Under the pieces are notes generated by a model. That model did not search any database. It saw only the letters and a list, made by a program, of their open reading frames with translations, and was not told the DNA's origin. Shown here piece by piece: positions 35,720 to 47,059 of a stretch of 64,000 nt of DNA (position 1 is the first letter of the stretch; every line of letters starts with the position of its first letter). The stretch spans positions 86,486,058-86,550,057 of the forward strand of contig CM054178.1 in the NCBI GenBank assembly GCA_028829895.1. The letters are read 5' to 3'. The position numbers and the translations under genes are program-made. This stretch comes from Sinotaia quadrata (lineage: Eukaryota; Mollusca; Gastropoda; Architaenioglossa; Viviparidae).

Positions 35720-37024
35720 GTGACCTGTCACCACAAAAAGATACTTAAGTCGGATTTTGGGGGTATTGAGATATATATATCAATAGAAAGAAAATTGAAA
35801 GGGCTTTCTGTCGATATAAAAATAAAGAGTGTAGGATAAAATATGGAAAAGTTATGTTTGTTTGAAGTGCACTACTGTCCGGATGGCCATTTTGAGAAAA
35901 TTGGCCTCAAAGATTGAACACATTTCTGAGAGGTTTTTCCTTAGCAACCATATATTAATCTGCTTCATTTGCAATCAGAGTTGAAGAAGACACAATAGCT
36001 AACACTGTAAAAACTATAAACAACAAATATATTGTTACATCATTTACAGACAACAGTCTTTTTAAGCCATAACGATTAGAATTTCTGTATGCGAGAATGA
36101 TTATTGTGGCTCAGGTGGTGTAGCGTCGATCTGTTTGCACCCACATGACCAGTTTTCACAATCTTTAAGTTCACTGTCTTCACTAGTTTCGCCTGGTCCG
36201 CAAATGCTGACATCTGGCTCTTCTATTTCAGTATCACTATTAGTTTCACTGTCATTAAATAACACACTTACACTGGCACCGCTTGTGCCACTGCCAGCTG
36301 TCGTCTGCTTCATCTTTTTCGTTGTTCGATCATGCGATTCGCTGTCCGTGTCACTTTCAGATGAAAATCCATCAGCTACATCCTCATTAACAAAATAATC
36401 AGATATCAAATCTTTAATCTGAATGCTTTCTTTTTCTAAGATGTTGCTTTCTTTACATGAATTCAACAAATTAGCGATTCGTTTCTCCATGTTTACATTA
36501 CGCATTACAGGACGAAACTGTCTCCCTTGTGTGCGTTTCAACCAATCGCGACCGTCTTTTTATGAGAGCATGCTTGGTAACCTTGCAAGCTTTGAATAAA
36601 CTGTCTGCGGATTGGCTGACGCTTTTCACTTTGTTTACGCCAAGCACAGCCTTATAAAACATTCTGATTAGACGTTATAAATAACCAGTGTCGTCAGCAT
36701 AAAAATAGGCTTTTGCCTGAGCATTCTGATATACAACATGATGAGGTTCAGACAGGGATTCTACCGTCTACGATCATCAGATTATAGCACTTTTGGGCCA
36801 TATTTTTCCTTCGAAGTTAGACAGTAGGTCACAAAAAAATAATAATAAAGCTATTTCTAGTTCGAATTAAGGAAAAACACGCTAGTAATTTGTTGTTCGA
36901 TGGTTTGGGAACACGCTAAAATGAAAATCTCAATTTCACCCATGTAGACCCCCACCTTCGTTTTTGCCGTTTTTCTTGGCTTAGCCTTGCGCGACTTAAG
37001 TATCTTTTTGTGGTGACAGGTCAC
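35720..37024. mobile_element. 1.3-kb DNA transposon with 33-bp perfect terminal inverted repeats
   Basis: Positions 35720-35752 and 36992-37024 are exact reverse complements over 33 bp. Each end begins GTGACCTGTCACC, itself a small palindrome (GTGAC-CT-GTCAC). AATT flanks both sides (35716-35719 and 37025-37028) and is either a 4-bp target duplication or an extension of the inverted repeat. The perfect repeats suggest recent movement. The interior holds one 146-aa frame (36101-36541, minus), too short for a transposase, so it is probably non-autonomous. Superfamily unknown. Confidence 0.85.
36101..36541 (-). CDS. uncharacterised acidic protein inside TIR element, 146 aa
   Basis: A single open frame from ATG (36541) to TAA-type stop within the 1.3-kb inverted-repeat element. 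The N-terminus is basic (MKRTQGRQFRPVMRN). Residues about 15-55 are mixed helical-looking sequence ending DLISDYFVNEDV. The middle (about 58-125) is rich in Ser, Asp and Glu (SSESDTDSESHD, SETNSDTEIEEPD) with a short basic patch TTKKMKQT. The C-terminus is DCENWSCGCKQIDATPPEPQ, with two cysteines in a CGC motif. I do not recognise a family. Acidic low-complexity leaders followed by Cys motifs occur in transposon proteins, so it may be the 5' remnant of a longer transposon gene. There is no sign of splicing. Confidence 0.5.
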   Translation of the reverse strand: MKRTQGRQFRPVMRNVNMEKRIANLLNSCKESNILEKESIQIKDLISDYFVNEDVADGFSSESDTDSESHDRTTKKMKQTTAGSGTSGASVSVLFNDSETNSDTEIEEPDVSICGPGETSEDSELKDCENWSCGCKQIDATPPEPQ

Positions 37025-37345
37025 AATTTATCCAGTGCTATAACAAGAAAATAAACAGAAACAAAGATGCAAGTGCATTGTAATGAGTTTGACTAGTAAA
37101 CCAAATGTGTTATCTTAGAAATTATAAAAATGAACTAATTTACTGTCAAATTTGTTTTTAAAATATATATTCTTTTGTTATTATCTGTATTTTGAATGCA
37201 TCTTAAATCATTATAGAAACTATTAGTTCTAGTTGTTAAAAGTATGTTATCTTTAAAAAAAATAATAAAACATATTGCCAAGAGATCCAACAATACAGAA
37301 CCTATCTGACTTGCAGCCATTCTCGCTACCAACTAGACAGATTAC

Positions 37346-37590
37346 TGCAGACTAAGAATCTAAACAAGAATGCAATTGTGGCAGTGAAATAAAGTTATAG
37401 ATGAAGATTCTAAGTGTGAATGCAATTGTGGCAGTGAAATAAAGTTACAGATGAAGATTCTAAGTGTTAATACAATTGTGGCAGTGAAATAAAGTTACAG
37501 ATGAAGATTCTAAATGTTAATGCAATTGTTGCAGTGAAATAAAGTTACAGATGAAGATTCTAAGTGTTAATGCAATTGTGGCAGTGTGAT
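37346..37590. repeat. 49-bp minisatellite, 5 copies
   Basis: Five units of 49 bp (GATTCTAAGTGTGAATGCAA, TTGTGGCAGTGAAATAAAGT, TACAGATGA) with few differences. Confidence 0.95.
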
Positions 37591-38816
37591 TTAAAGGTTC
37601 CTCAACAGTCTTGTCTGTCTTCCAGACCTTGACCATCAAAACCATTCCCTGGTCTGGAAACATTCTGAAGCCAGTAACCATTTGTGCAGCTGTCTCAGCA
37701 TACAGTCCAGTTTTCTGCTTCCCACTAGAGAGTATGGCAGCCATCATAATCAAGTTAGAAAAAAAAACAAGTAAAATTCCTTTGGAAAGTGTGACATGGA
37801 TGAATGTCAACTATCATAAATTGTCAGGAGGAAAAACAAGCGTAAAAATAATCTCTTTGGAGGGTACAGCAAATCTGTTAACTGACAAATAATTTTTTTT
37901 TTTAAATCATGAAAAATCATTGAGTCTGAGAGGCCTAGAGGTTGCATCCTCAAGTTTGGCTTTAAGACCCACCTGGGATGGTGGGATTTTCTGTTGACAT
38001 ACTCTGTAGCTTGGCACAAAGCATACTGTTTAGTGCTCAGAAAACTTATTTCATATAATGCACTCTCTTAATTCACAAATTATTGCTCTTTATATTTTTG
38101 GTGCAGAAAGATTGTAAAATAACTTTCTTGAAATTAATATAGAGTTAAAAACAGGCAGGAATATTTCAGGAGTATATATTGTTAGGAGGGGTCTAGAAAA
38201 TATCTTTAATAGAATGTTCAACCCATCACCCAAAACATAAGAAAACATAAAATATCTCTGAGACACTTAAGTCACCAAGCTTTCGTCAAGTAAATAAATA
38301 GTTCCCTGAAAACCGATTACAAGTATAGAGCTATGTCATATAATATGCAACATTAGACTCAAGTAGAAAAGTGATAAGCAAGTCTTTAAAGGGGAGAGAA
38401 ATTATTAAACAGTACTCTTTAATCATGAAAACCTAGTAAATCACAGATTCTGAAGACTGTACAGTGCAGTATTAAAAATGTAAGATAACATACAAACTGA
38501 GACAGGAGAAAGCAATCCACAGATGAAATTCTGGGACAGCTGTCTGGAATGTGCAAAAATTTAAACAGTGTTGAGGAAAAATATTTTGGACGAACTCTTA
38601 TTGCAGATAGTCAAATGTGTAAAAGAGGTTCTAAGAACTTTGGAATGAGTGTACTTACAATGAAAGGTCACAATATGCACAATTTTACCAAAAAGAACTG
38701 TTATGAAGTATTGATAAGGGGTGGTAATGAAACCTCTGGTCTAAACTTGACCAAAATTACAGGCTCTTAAACTTCAAAATTGCTTGTCTAAGTAAAGTTT
38801 CAAAGTGTACTTGATT
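37591..38816. other. intergenic, with unassigned open frames
   Basis: The minus frame at about 37590-37740 (SSGKQKTGLYAETAAQMVTG) looks less repetitive than most frames here but has no family match I know and no fitting neighbour exon. A tRNA-like SINE fragment is possible at 37920-37985 (GGCCTAGAGGTTGC, then AAGACCCACCTGGG). Confidence 0.3.
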
Positions 38817-38822
38817 TTTATT
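38817..38822 (-). promoter_or_regulatory. polyadenylation signal, ADP-ribosylglycohydrolase gene
   Basis: AATAAA on the minus strand, 49 bp after the stop codon of the ADP-ribosylglycohydrolase gene, which implies a short 3' UTR. Confidence 0.6.
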
Positions 38823-38870
38823 TCTGTAGTCTGAGCCATCAAAACACTGCACAGTTTAAGTGTAATTCAT

Positions 38871-41800
38871 TCACACGGTTGTCTCAGCTTTAGGAGTAGC
38901 TTTTCCTTGTTCCATCATGCTCAGATATCTGTAGGAAATTATAAAGATGAACACTACAACTCAGTTAACGCAAGCATGTACACATGCCATCATATACACA
39001 CAAATATCAAATTAATTACATTATCCTATCCATGAATGAAGAATATGAATGTAAAGTTTACTTCTACAGAAGTCAATCATGATTTTATTTTATTAAATAA
39101 CCAAAACCTAAGACAGTCATGATTTTATTTTTAAATAACCAAAAACTAAGACAATAAGAAGTCAATCATGATTTCTCAGTCATGATTTTCTCTTCACCAG
39201 AATAAGTTCTTCAATAGTTCCTATAGAAAATTGCTCTTTTGTTTAGGTACTATAGAAAATTGTTATTTTTTTAGGTCCTATAGAAAATTGCTTGCTCATT
39301 TTTTAATTTTTATAAAGGTCCTACAGAAAAATCCAAAGAAAAAGTCAATCCAAAATAAGGTGCTGATACCTCTTTTCTTAGAAGTGGGCTGACTTTATGC
39401 CTTGGTTTTAAAAATAAGCAATTCACTAAATTATCCCACAAATCTTATTTGAAAAGGATAGTCAACCCAATAACCTAAGGGTGATGACGTTTGGACCTGC
39501 CTGGTATCACTAAATAAACCAACCCAGCCCAATCTAATCACTTAGTGAGCACTTCTGAGGTAGCTACTTACACTTCAATCATGCCATCAAGCCATCTTCT
39601 GTGATGAAGCGACTCTATCCAGGAAGCAGGAATGGCAGATAGGCCCAGTTTACACCCTAACAAGGCCCCAGCTACGGCAGCATTGGCGTCTGCATCTCCA
39701 CCCTGAAAAATTAAATGAAGATAAATAATAAAAAATATGCATTCTGAGTATGATTGAAAAAGAAAATAAACATAGCAACAAAAAAAAAAAAAAAACCTCA
39801 GTAAACCTAAAAACTGAAGGAAATATATACCATGAAAAAGAGAGGTCACATAAAATAAAAGCATAAACAATTAAAAAAAACAAAAGAATGTTCTTGTCAA
39901 TACACAAAGAAATATAAAGAAATTTGCACTGAATCATTGCTGTTTATTAGTCTCTCACCATTTCTTTACACAGACCCCATATTCAGGATAACACAATAAG
40001 TTAAATACAAAATTCATAATGAAAGTTTATAAATTATAACCACAAAATGACATTCAAACCAAAAATAGGAAAAAGCTACCTCCATCACAATGTCCTGCAG
40101 AGCTGACCGGAAGTCTTTTTGTTTCAAAGCCCAGAAAGCAGCTCCAACTGTCTTGAAAGTGTAGTTGGTTCGGCCTATTTCATTTAGCTGTAGGTCTTTT
40201 AGTGACGTTGTAAATATGGCACGCTTAAGCTCCTTCATCTTTACAAAATTTGCAAATAAAGACTAAAAACAATAAGATCTTTTGCGTATGATACATTATT
40301 CTACAAAACTAGTTCATTTTTTTTTTTAAATTGTATATTCACCCTTCCTCTCTAGAGAAACCTAATGAAATCTATAAATAGTCTGATTAAAATGTGTGAG
40401 TAATTACATCTCTGAAAGTTTTCACTACAGGTCCAAATTTTAAAGGTTTTGCTCAGTTCATATCACTTATGAATTCCTAGTTTTTTGGCATAAATGAAAA
40501 TATTTTTGAAAGAATATTTTTAAATTAATGACGTTTTGGGATGATAAATTCTGCTATAAGTGGAACAAATATAAATAAAACAAGCTCACACTACTACTGA
40601 CCTCTGCATATCTGCCAAGCAAGCAACGAGTAGCATAGACATAAGCATCATGAATGATTTTGTCAATGTCATAATGGCCATTTTTCTTTAAGTGTTTCTC
40701 ATCTCTTTGCATCATGAGTGTGATGGCTGTAGTGACAGCAACCACTGATGCCTGACATCTGACATCCACACAAACATAAAATTAATTACTGATAACAAAT
40801 AAAATTCCATCCGTTCTATCTTTTGTTTTTATAACTATAAATTACTGTTATTAAGATTAGTTTTTCAAGCAATAGGTCTGAAAAAGCTTACTGGGTACTT
40901 GATTCTTCTTATACATCATAGTAAGAAAAGAAACCATAACTAGTACAAAACAATATTTCAATTAAGAGACTGCACAAGGTTTACATCTAAAATAAGTACA
41001 AATCTGAGACATAACAAAAATATAAATCATGTTTAGAAGCTCCATGGCATCTAAAAATAAAGGATTATACTTCTTGCAGTCTTTAATTTTATCGTATCTG
41101 AGTTTAAAACAATTTATGTAAGTCATCTGTTTTCTTGCAAAAGAACACAAATGATTTCAAAATGAGATTTCATGAAAGTCTGACTTCAACAACTGATTTA
41201 CAGTTTTAACATCTGATATTAAAACAATCTATCAATCATAATGAACCAAACTTAATACAGTCCTTCTGGTAAATGAGATGACTTCAATAAGAACAAAGGA
41301 ATAAGAATCAGCATACTGTATACAAATGTATTTCTCACAAGCAGACCTAAAATTCATAACTCATGTGCAAGCTTAGTGATATGTGTAGCTGATCTAAGGC
41401 AAAAACCACACCACACCACACCACACCACACACACACACTACATGCAAAGATAAGTTCTAAAGGTGCAAAGCAATACATTCTGAGTATATACAGCACCTG
41501 GGGTCTGCATGTGTAGCAGTGCACATTTCTAGAGCATTGTGCATTACTTTGGAATGTGCAGTGTAGTAGTGAAGCCCCAAAATAGATGTCCGTGCAACAG
41601 CTGCATTTGTTGCATTCTGACATCCTGAGTTTCGCCAGACAATTTCTGCGGCCTGAAATTTGGTGAAAAGTGATCCAACAGAGAACAGAAGAAAATATAA
41701 ATTATGGAAGATCTGCCTTTTAGCACTCTGGATTCTTTAAGGCAAAAATAAGCAACACAAACCAACTTTGGAATTAATAAAATTTTTAAAATATTCAAAT

Positions 41801-44800
41801 AAATTCATGAAACTTTAAATATTTTTAGATTGATGGATGCTAAATGTGTATATTATTTTACTAGGTAAAAATTACTTGTAAGGGTTACATAAATAAAATA
41901 ATATTAAATGTTGACTGAACATGAAAAATATTTTCGTGATTTTTGAAAATTGCATTACAATCAAATAATTTTGTATTTTATAAGTGCATGGATAATGTAA
42001 GTCTACAGAATGTAATCTCTATCATGCACGCGCGCGCAAACACACACACACACTCACTTAGTAATTGCATTCATATATAAATTTGATTCTTATGTTCAAT
42101 ATTGTGTCATTGGCTGACTAAATAGTAAAAGCTGTTGTAACAAAATTTCAAATGTGCAAACTTTTAATGAATAAGAATGCTTTAATCAATCATAAAACAA
42201 TAAAAATCTACAAAATTACTATAACGATAGTTATAACTGTTTTGTGAAATGCAAAGTTTCAGGATAAGTGAATCATATAATGGCTAAACATATTTCTTTG
42301 ATTTAGGTACTTCAACATTTTTTTTTTACCAAAAAATATCAAATGAACATTTTTCAATAAATAACATTTCATAATGGAATAAAATAATTTGACAGAATGC
42401 TTTTATCTATCAAGATGTTCATATTTTCAAACTCGAAAACTCTAATGCAAGATGTGTTGGGGTGTTTATTTATTTGAAGTTAATTATCAATCAGCTATAA
42501 ATTATATGCTAATAATTGCAAAGGAAAGTATCAAATGCTATTCTATATAAGCATTACAAAGATACTTTAAGTAGCAGTAGCAAAAGCAGGACTCCATAAA
42601 AAAAATTAATGATTAAGCTCACCCTTAATTACATTTATAAATGAATTTCTTTTTAAATTAAAGTTTTTCATGAAATTAATTTAAATATTATTTATTTAAT
42701 GCCATCATCATTAAATTTTAAAATATGTATTAATTCTATAAATACATTTTGATTCATACTACTACAATTAAATATTTTATAGTGTTTTTTACAGACAATC
42801 TAACAATTCACACAAGATGCAAATGACAAACCAAATATAAGCTTTTCTCAAGAAATCATAAATCACGATGAATTAAATTAGTTCAATCAAAAAAAAAAAT
42901 ATAACAAGTGATAACAAGTTAATTGGAGATCATATATGTCAAGTCAACTTATGATGGTACTTGATGTGCAACTGCATTTCTGGAAGCGGTTAGACTATAA
43001 GAGCAGAGATTGTTCAAATTTATAATTTTTCCTAGTTTATTGCATAAGCATGAGAATATTCCGCTTATCTAGCTTATAAAAAAACATTAAGGCTTGCTAA
43101 ATATTTAAAGCACCAATATCATTTACTTTACTTTTGACAACTTTTACACTTTAAAACAGTGTACAATTGCTTAGAAGTTTGTAAAGGGGCTTCTGGGAAG
43201 ATAACAAAAGATATGATATTAGAGGGGATTATGCAAAAAATGGACATTTTGCAATTTAGAAGACAATTCACAAATATACTGTAGTTGGTTTCCTTTGCTC
43301 TAAAATATTTCAAACGTATTAATGAATTTTTAAATAAACAAAAGTAATAGAAAAATTCAAGAGGGAGAAATGCCAGCAGTCATGAGACATTAATAGTGAA
43401 AAAAGTATTTTCCTTTTAAGAAATGGTGAAAAGACCAAAACTCAATATTTCTTTACTGTTTTCTTTATGTACTTCAGACATTTGCTGAAGATAAGGATAT
43501 AACTAAATTTTGACCTCAAGTTATAAATTTAGGAATCGTTTTCATGGTCTTGGATTTTTTCCTTCACATTCCATAACATAAATGTAAGAATAATTTATTT
43601 TAAAACCTGCTGAGGTGTCTCTGAGTACTGAGGATGAGCAAGTACAGCTTTGGTAAAGCTGTCCAATCCATGACCACATTTATCATTTAACTCGGGAAAA
43701 CCACTCTCACTCCATTCAAGAAATCGCCGACCAAAGTCTTTTGGTACCACCTGCACAATTTCAGATGATGAAAGTTAATAAATAATCCCCTCCTACTTCC
43801 TAATTTCATTCCAACAGTCTCTCTAATTATCTCTTTAAATAAGTCTTTTAATTTGCTTCTACAAAAATAATTAATTATATAATTAGGCAACTATCAAAAA
43901 AAAAAGAAGCCTATATTAGTCTTCAAAGAAAGATAACAATAAAAAGAATAAACTCTCAATAGCAGAGTTTAGTCTTCAGTCATTCTAAAAGTAAATGCTT
44001 AAAATTACTACAAAAACATCTCACTGACTTTCCTAGAAGTAGTAAACTGATATTTACCTGCCCTCTGTGGGCCACCAGAGACTGAAGTATGAGAATCATT
44101 TGATCAGTCTCATCTGTCCAGTCACAGACTTCCCATTTGTTACGATGCGTGTCCTGGCGCAGCTTGCGGTGCACTAGCTCCAGCTTATCACTCACACACC
44201 CATATACCTGCGCAATAAGAAAATGTGCCTTCTTTCTGTTGCTAATATTCTGATGCAAATGGACTCTACCTTGAAAATGCATTTTGGCACTCATTTATAA
44301 GTCAATGCCAAATCTGTTTTATAAATGAATTAATTCAATTTTATGTGTTCTCATAAATTGTAGCACTCAGTAGAAATTAAAGGTATAAATGATTATATAC
44401 TCTTTAAATTAAGATGGTTATAAATAATTAAAAATAATATCAAGAACAAAAACAAAGAAAAATGAATGAATATTGCTGATGGTTGAAAATATGCCCAACA
44501 TTTCAAACTATATTTAAAATAGACATTAAAAATTGAACACAAACAACTACAAAAAGCTAGGAACATGATCTGGGGTTGGGGGTGAAGCAGAAATTTTAAA
44601 ATTGTACTATGCTTAAATATTATATTTAAACAGTCAACTTTCATCTAACTGATATTTCTTGTAGTCAATTTGAAGTTCATTCAATTTTCCAATATAATTC
44701 CAAAATACAGCTTCAAGTGTGGAACTGATTTACCAAACAATTAACAATCATTAACAAGTGCTTTCATAATTAATTTTTAAAATTATTTTTAAAAATGTCT

Positions 44801-46724
44801 TAATATACAGAATATATATATCTATATATCATACATTAATAAAAAGAAAAAACCCACATAAATACAGTTTTGGCAGCATTTTGAAAATGAATGCCAAAAT
44901 CAAAATGCATTTTCAAAGCAGAACCTCCCTTTAAACATTTCAGACAGACTTTTTTAATATGCATTTTATGATTGTTATAACAGTGGGATGTATTGCCACG
45001 AGTCAATATCAGAATGGTATTTGATAATACTGATAGTGAGTGTATAACATTTAAAATAAAAGGCACTGATCAAAATGAAATATGTGATTAAAGCCTTAAA
45101 GACTAACCTGTATATGCATGTGAAATAGAAGAAAATAATGCCTAGAGAAAATATTAAGCACTGCAAAAAAAAATTCTCAAATCAGACTAGAGTCAAAATT
45201 AAACTTTGGGAAATAAGCAGCTGCTTATCGCCAACCTTTTTCGCATCTTCTTTGGAAAGATTCTCTGTAAGTAGACCAAGGGCATCTCCGACACAATGGC
45301 CATAAATGGTGGCAAAAATTCTGTCGTACACTTTTCTGGCTTCTCTGTGCATAACCTGCAAGTATCCAGTGATTGACAAGTCATATTTATGGCTGTCATT
45401 ATAATATAGTACATTTTACTTACAGCTTTACATTTCTTTTTTTCACCAAGTTACCTGAATACCTTCTAAATCTAAGTGAGCCGTCACAGAATCAAACATA
45501 CTTCTTAGATCCATTCATTCTGAGTCTTTACATATTCAAAATATGTAAAGTTTAATCCTCAAGCTACACAAAAACTAATGCAGTACTATAAATACCAGCT
45601 ACTTCTCCTTTAAAATACAATTATTTTTTGTAATGTGAAATGTCAGTGGTGTCTTGGAAGTTCTGTCAGCCCAGAATAAAACTATTAAAAGTAATCAATA
45701 AAGCTTTCTTTCAGATGTCAAAATTTTAAAATTAGTTAAATATTTTAAGGTTTAATCAGGTGACACTGTTTATAGCCCTATTTCTTGTCAAAAGGATATG
45801 AAAATATTATTTACACTTACACAAAAGCATGTCTGCAATTAGCAAAGGATGATGACTGGCACTAGCCCTCCATATTCATGATATTGGACAGCCACTGAAC
45901 TGGTAATTTTTAAACTGTTCTTAATGTTCTATAAACTAATAAAGTAACTATCATTTGTATAATAAGGTAACCAGGTTTACTGTAGGCCTATCCATTTAAT
46001 TTTAAATAGAATATCAAACTATCAACGATAATGTATCAACTATTATATCATTAATATGATTAATGTGGTTGGAGAGCGTCACATCAGCTGCTGGTTTGAA
46101 ACTCACGTATTTCCAACCGTAAATACACACATATAATGATATATATAAATATCATTATATGACATTTGTGAATTGCAGATTCCCTCTTCAAATCAATAAA
46201 AACAAAACATATGCACTTGTAAACATTTAGAATCGAAATTACTACTACTGTACTGTAGTACTAGTAGTACTAGTAGTAGTATTAGTAATTACTAATTACG
46301 TATTTGTGTAAATCACTGTAAAAGTGTAATGTGTCACCCAGGTAATTTGTTAGTAGTATATGATCTAACATATGTTTACTGTATTACATATTGTACCTGT
46401 TATGTACTATTATTATAGTATTACTACTGAAGTCTGCTAGTACAGTAGTATACTACTTTACTAGTACTAGTGTTTTAAACTAAGCATTAATAATAAATAG
46501 CCTACTACTAAACTAGTAAACAACAATAACTAATTTTTCGTTCTTTTTATTAAGTTAACAAATGACACTTTAAAAAATAGAAATATTAGAAGATTATTCT
46601 GTACAAGGAAATATAATGAGTTCATTTTTAAAATACTCATAAATAAGATTACCTTGTACGGACTAAATCTTCTCGTAATAACATCATCTTTCAATTTCCC
46701 GCGAACACCGTGGCGCTCCGCCAT
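38871..46724 (-). CDS. ADP-ribosylglycohydrolase (DraG/ARH-like), 9 exons
   Basis: The family removes ADP-ribose from proteins or other acceptors using a two-metal centre. Coding exons (minus strand) are 46653-46724, 45236-45355, 44058-44207, 43607-43750, 41498-41652, 40602-40758, 40080-40262, 39572-39702 and 38871-38928: 1170 bp, 389 aa plus stop. All junctions are GT–AG and in phase; the exon 2 donor (GTTGGC) is weak. Landmarks are IYGHCVGDALGLL (residues 41-53), the first metal motif as TDETDQM (95-101), CTATHADPRCQASVVAVTTA (about 206-225), KTVGAAFWALKQKDFRSALQ and the second metal motif as GGDADANAA (328-336). Usual forms are TDDT and GGD(T/A)DT, so one Asp is Glu (E97) and one Thr is Ala (A333). 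The first in-frame ATG gives MAERHG. Head to head with DNAJC2. Confidence 0.93.
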
Positions 46725-47059
46725 ATTTGTCTGATAGTATTTCAATTCAGATTGTCCATGTTAGTATTAAACGAAAATATTTAAATGAATACACTTAAGA
46801 GAAAAAAGAACTTTATTTTCATTAAGTAATTATATGGATGAAATTCAGAATAAAATCCTTTAGAAAAAAGTTTTTTTTTCACGCCAAGTCGTAGTTAGAA
46901 CCGGACGTTGACTGCATTCAAGTACAGTATCGTAAGAAAACAAATGCCATGTGTGCCCAGTAATGCTGTCTCTGTTGGGACTGATACCAGAATAATTTTC
47001 GAGTGAAATTGTTTGCCATTAGGCAGGAATAATAAGGAAGAGCAACTGTAGTAAATGTA
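46725..47059. promoter_or_regulatory. putative bidirectional promoter
   Basis: Only 335 bp separates the start codon of the ADP-ribosylglycohydrolase gene (minus, 46724) from the proposed DNAJC2 start codon (plus, 47060). Both 5' UTRs and any promoter must lie here or overlap. There is no TATA box in either direction that I would defend. This depends on DNAJC2 exon 1 being right. Confidence 0.5.

Noticed and set aside
37517..37892. Overlapping 97-aa (minus) and 93-aa (plus) frames
   Set aside because: Neither matches a family I know, there is no partner exon with fitting phase, and the left part runs into the 49-bp array.
39568..39937. 100-aa minus-strand frame starting MFMLLFYVTSLF
   Set aside because: Intron sequence read through into exon 8 of the hydrolase; only the part from GGDADANAA onward is coding.
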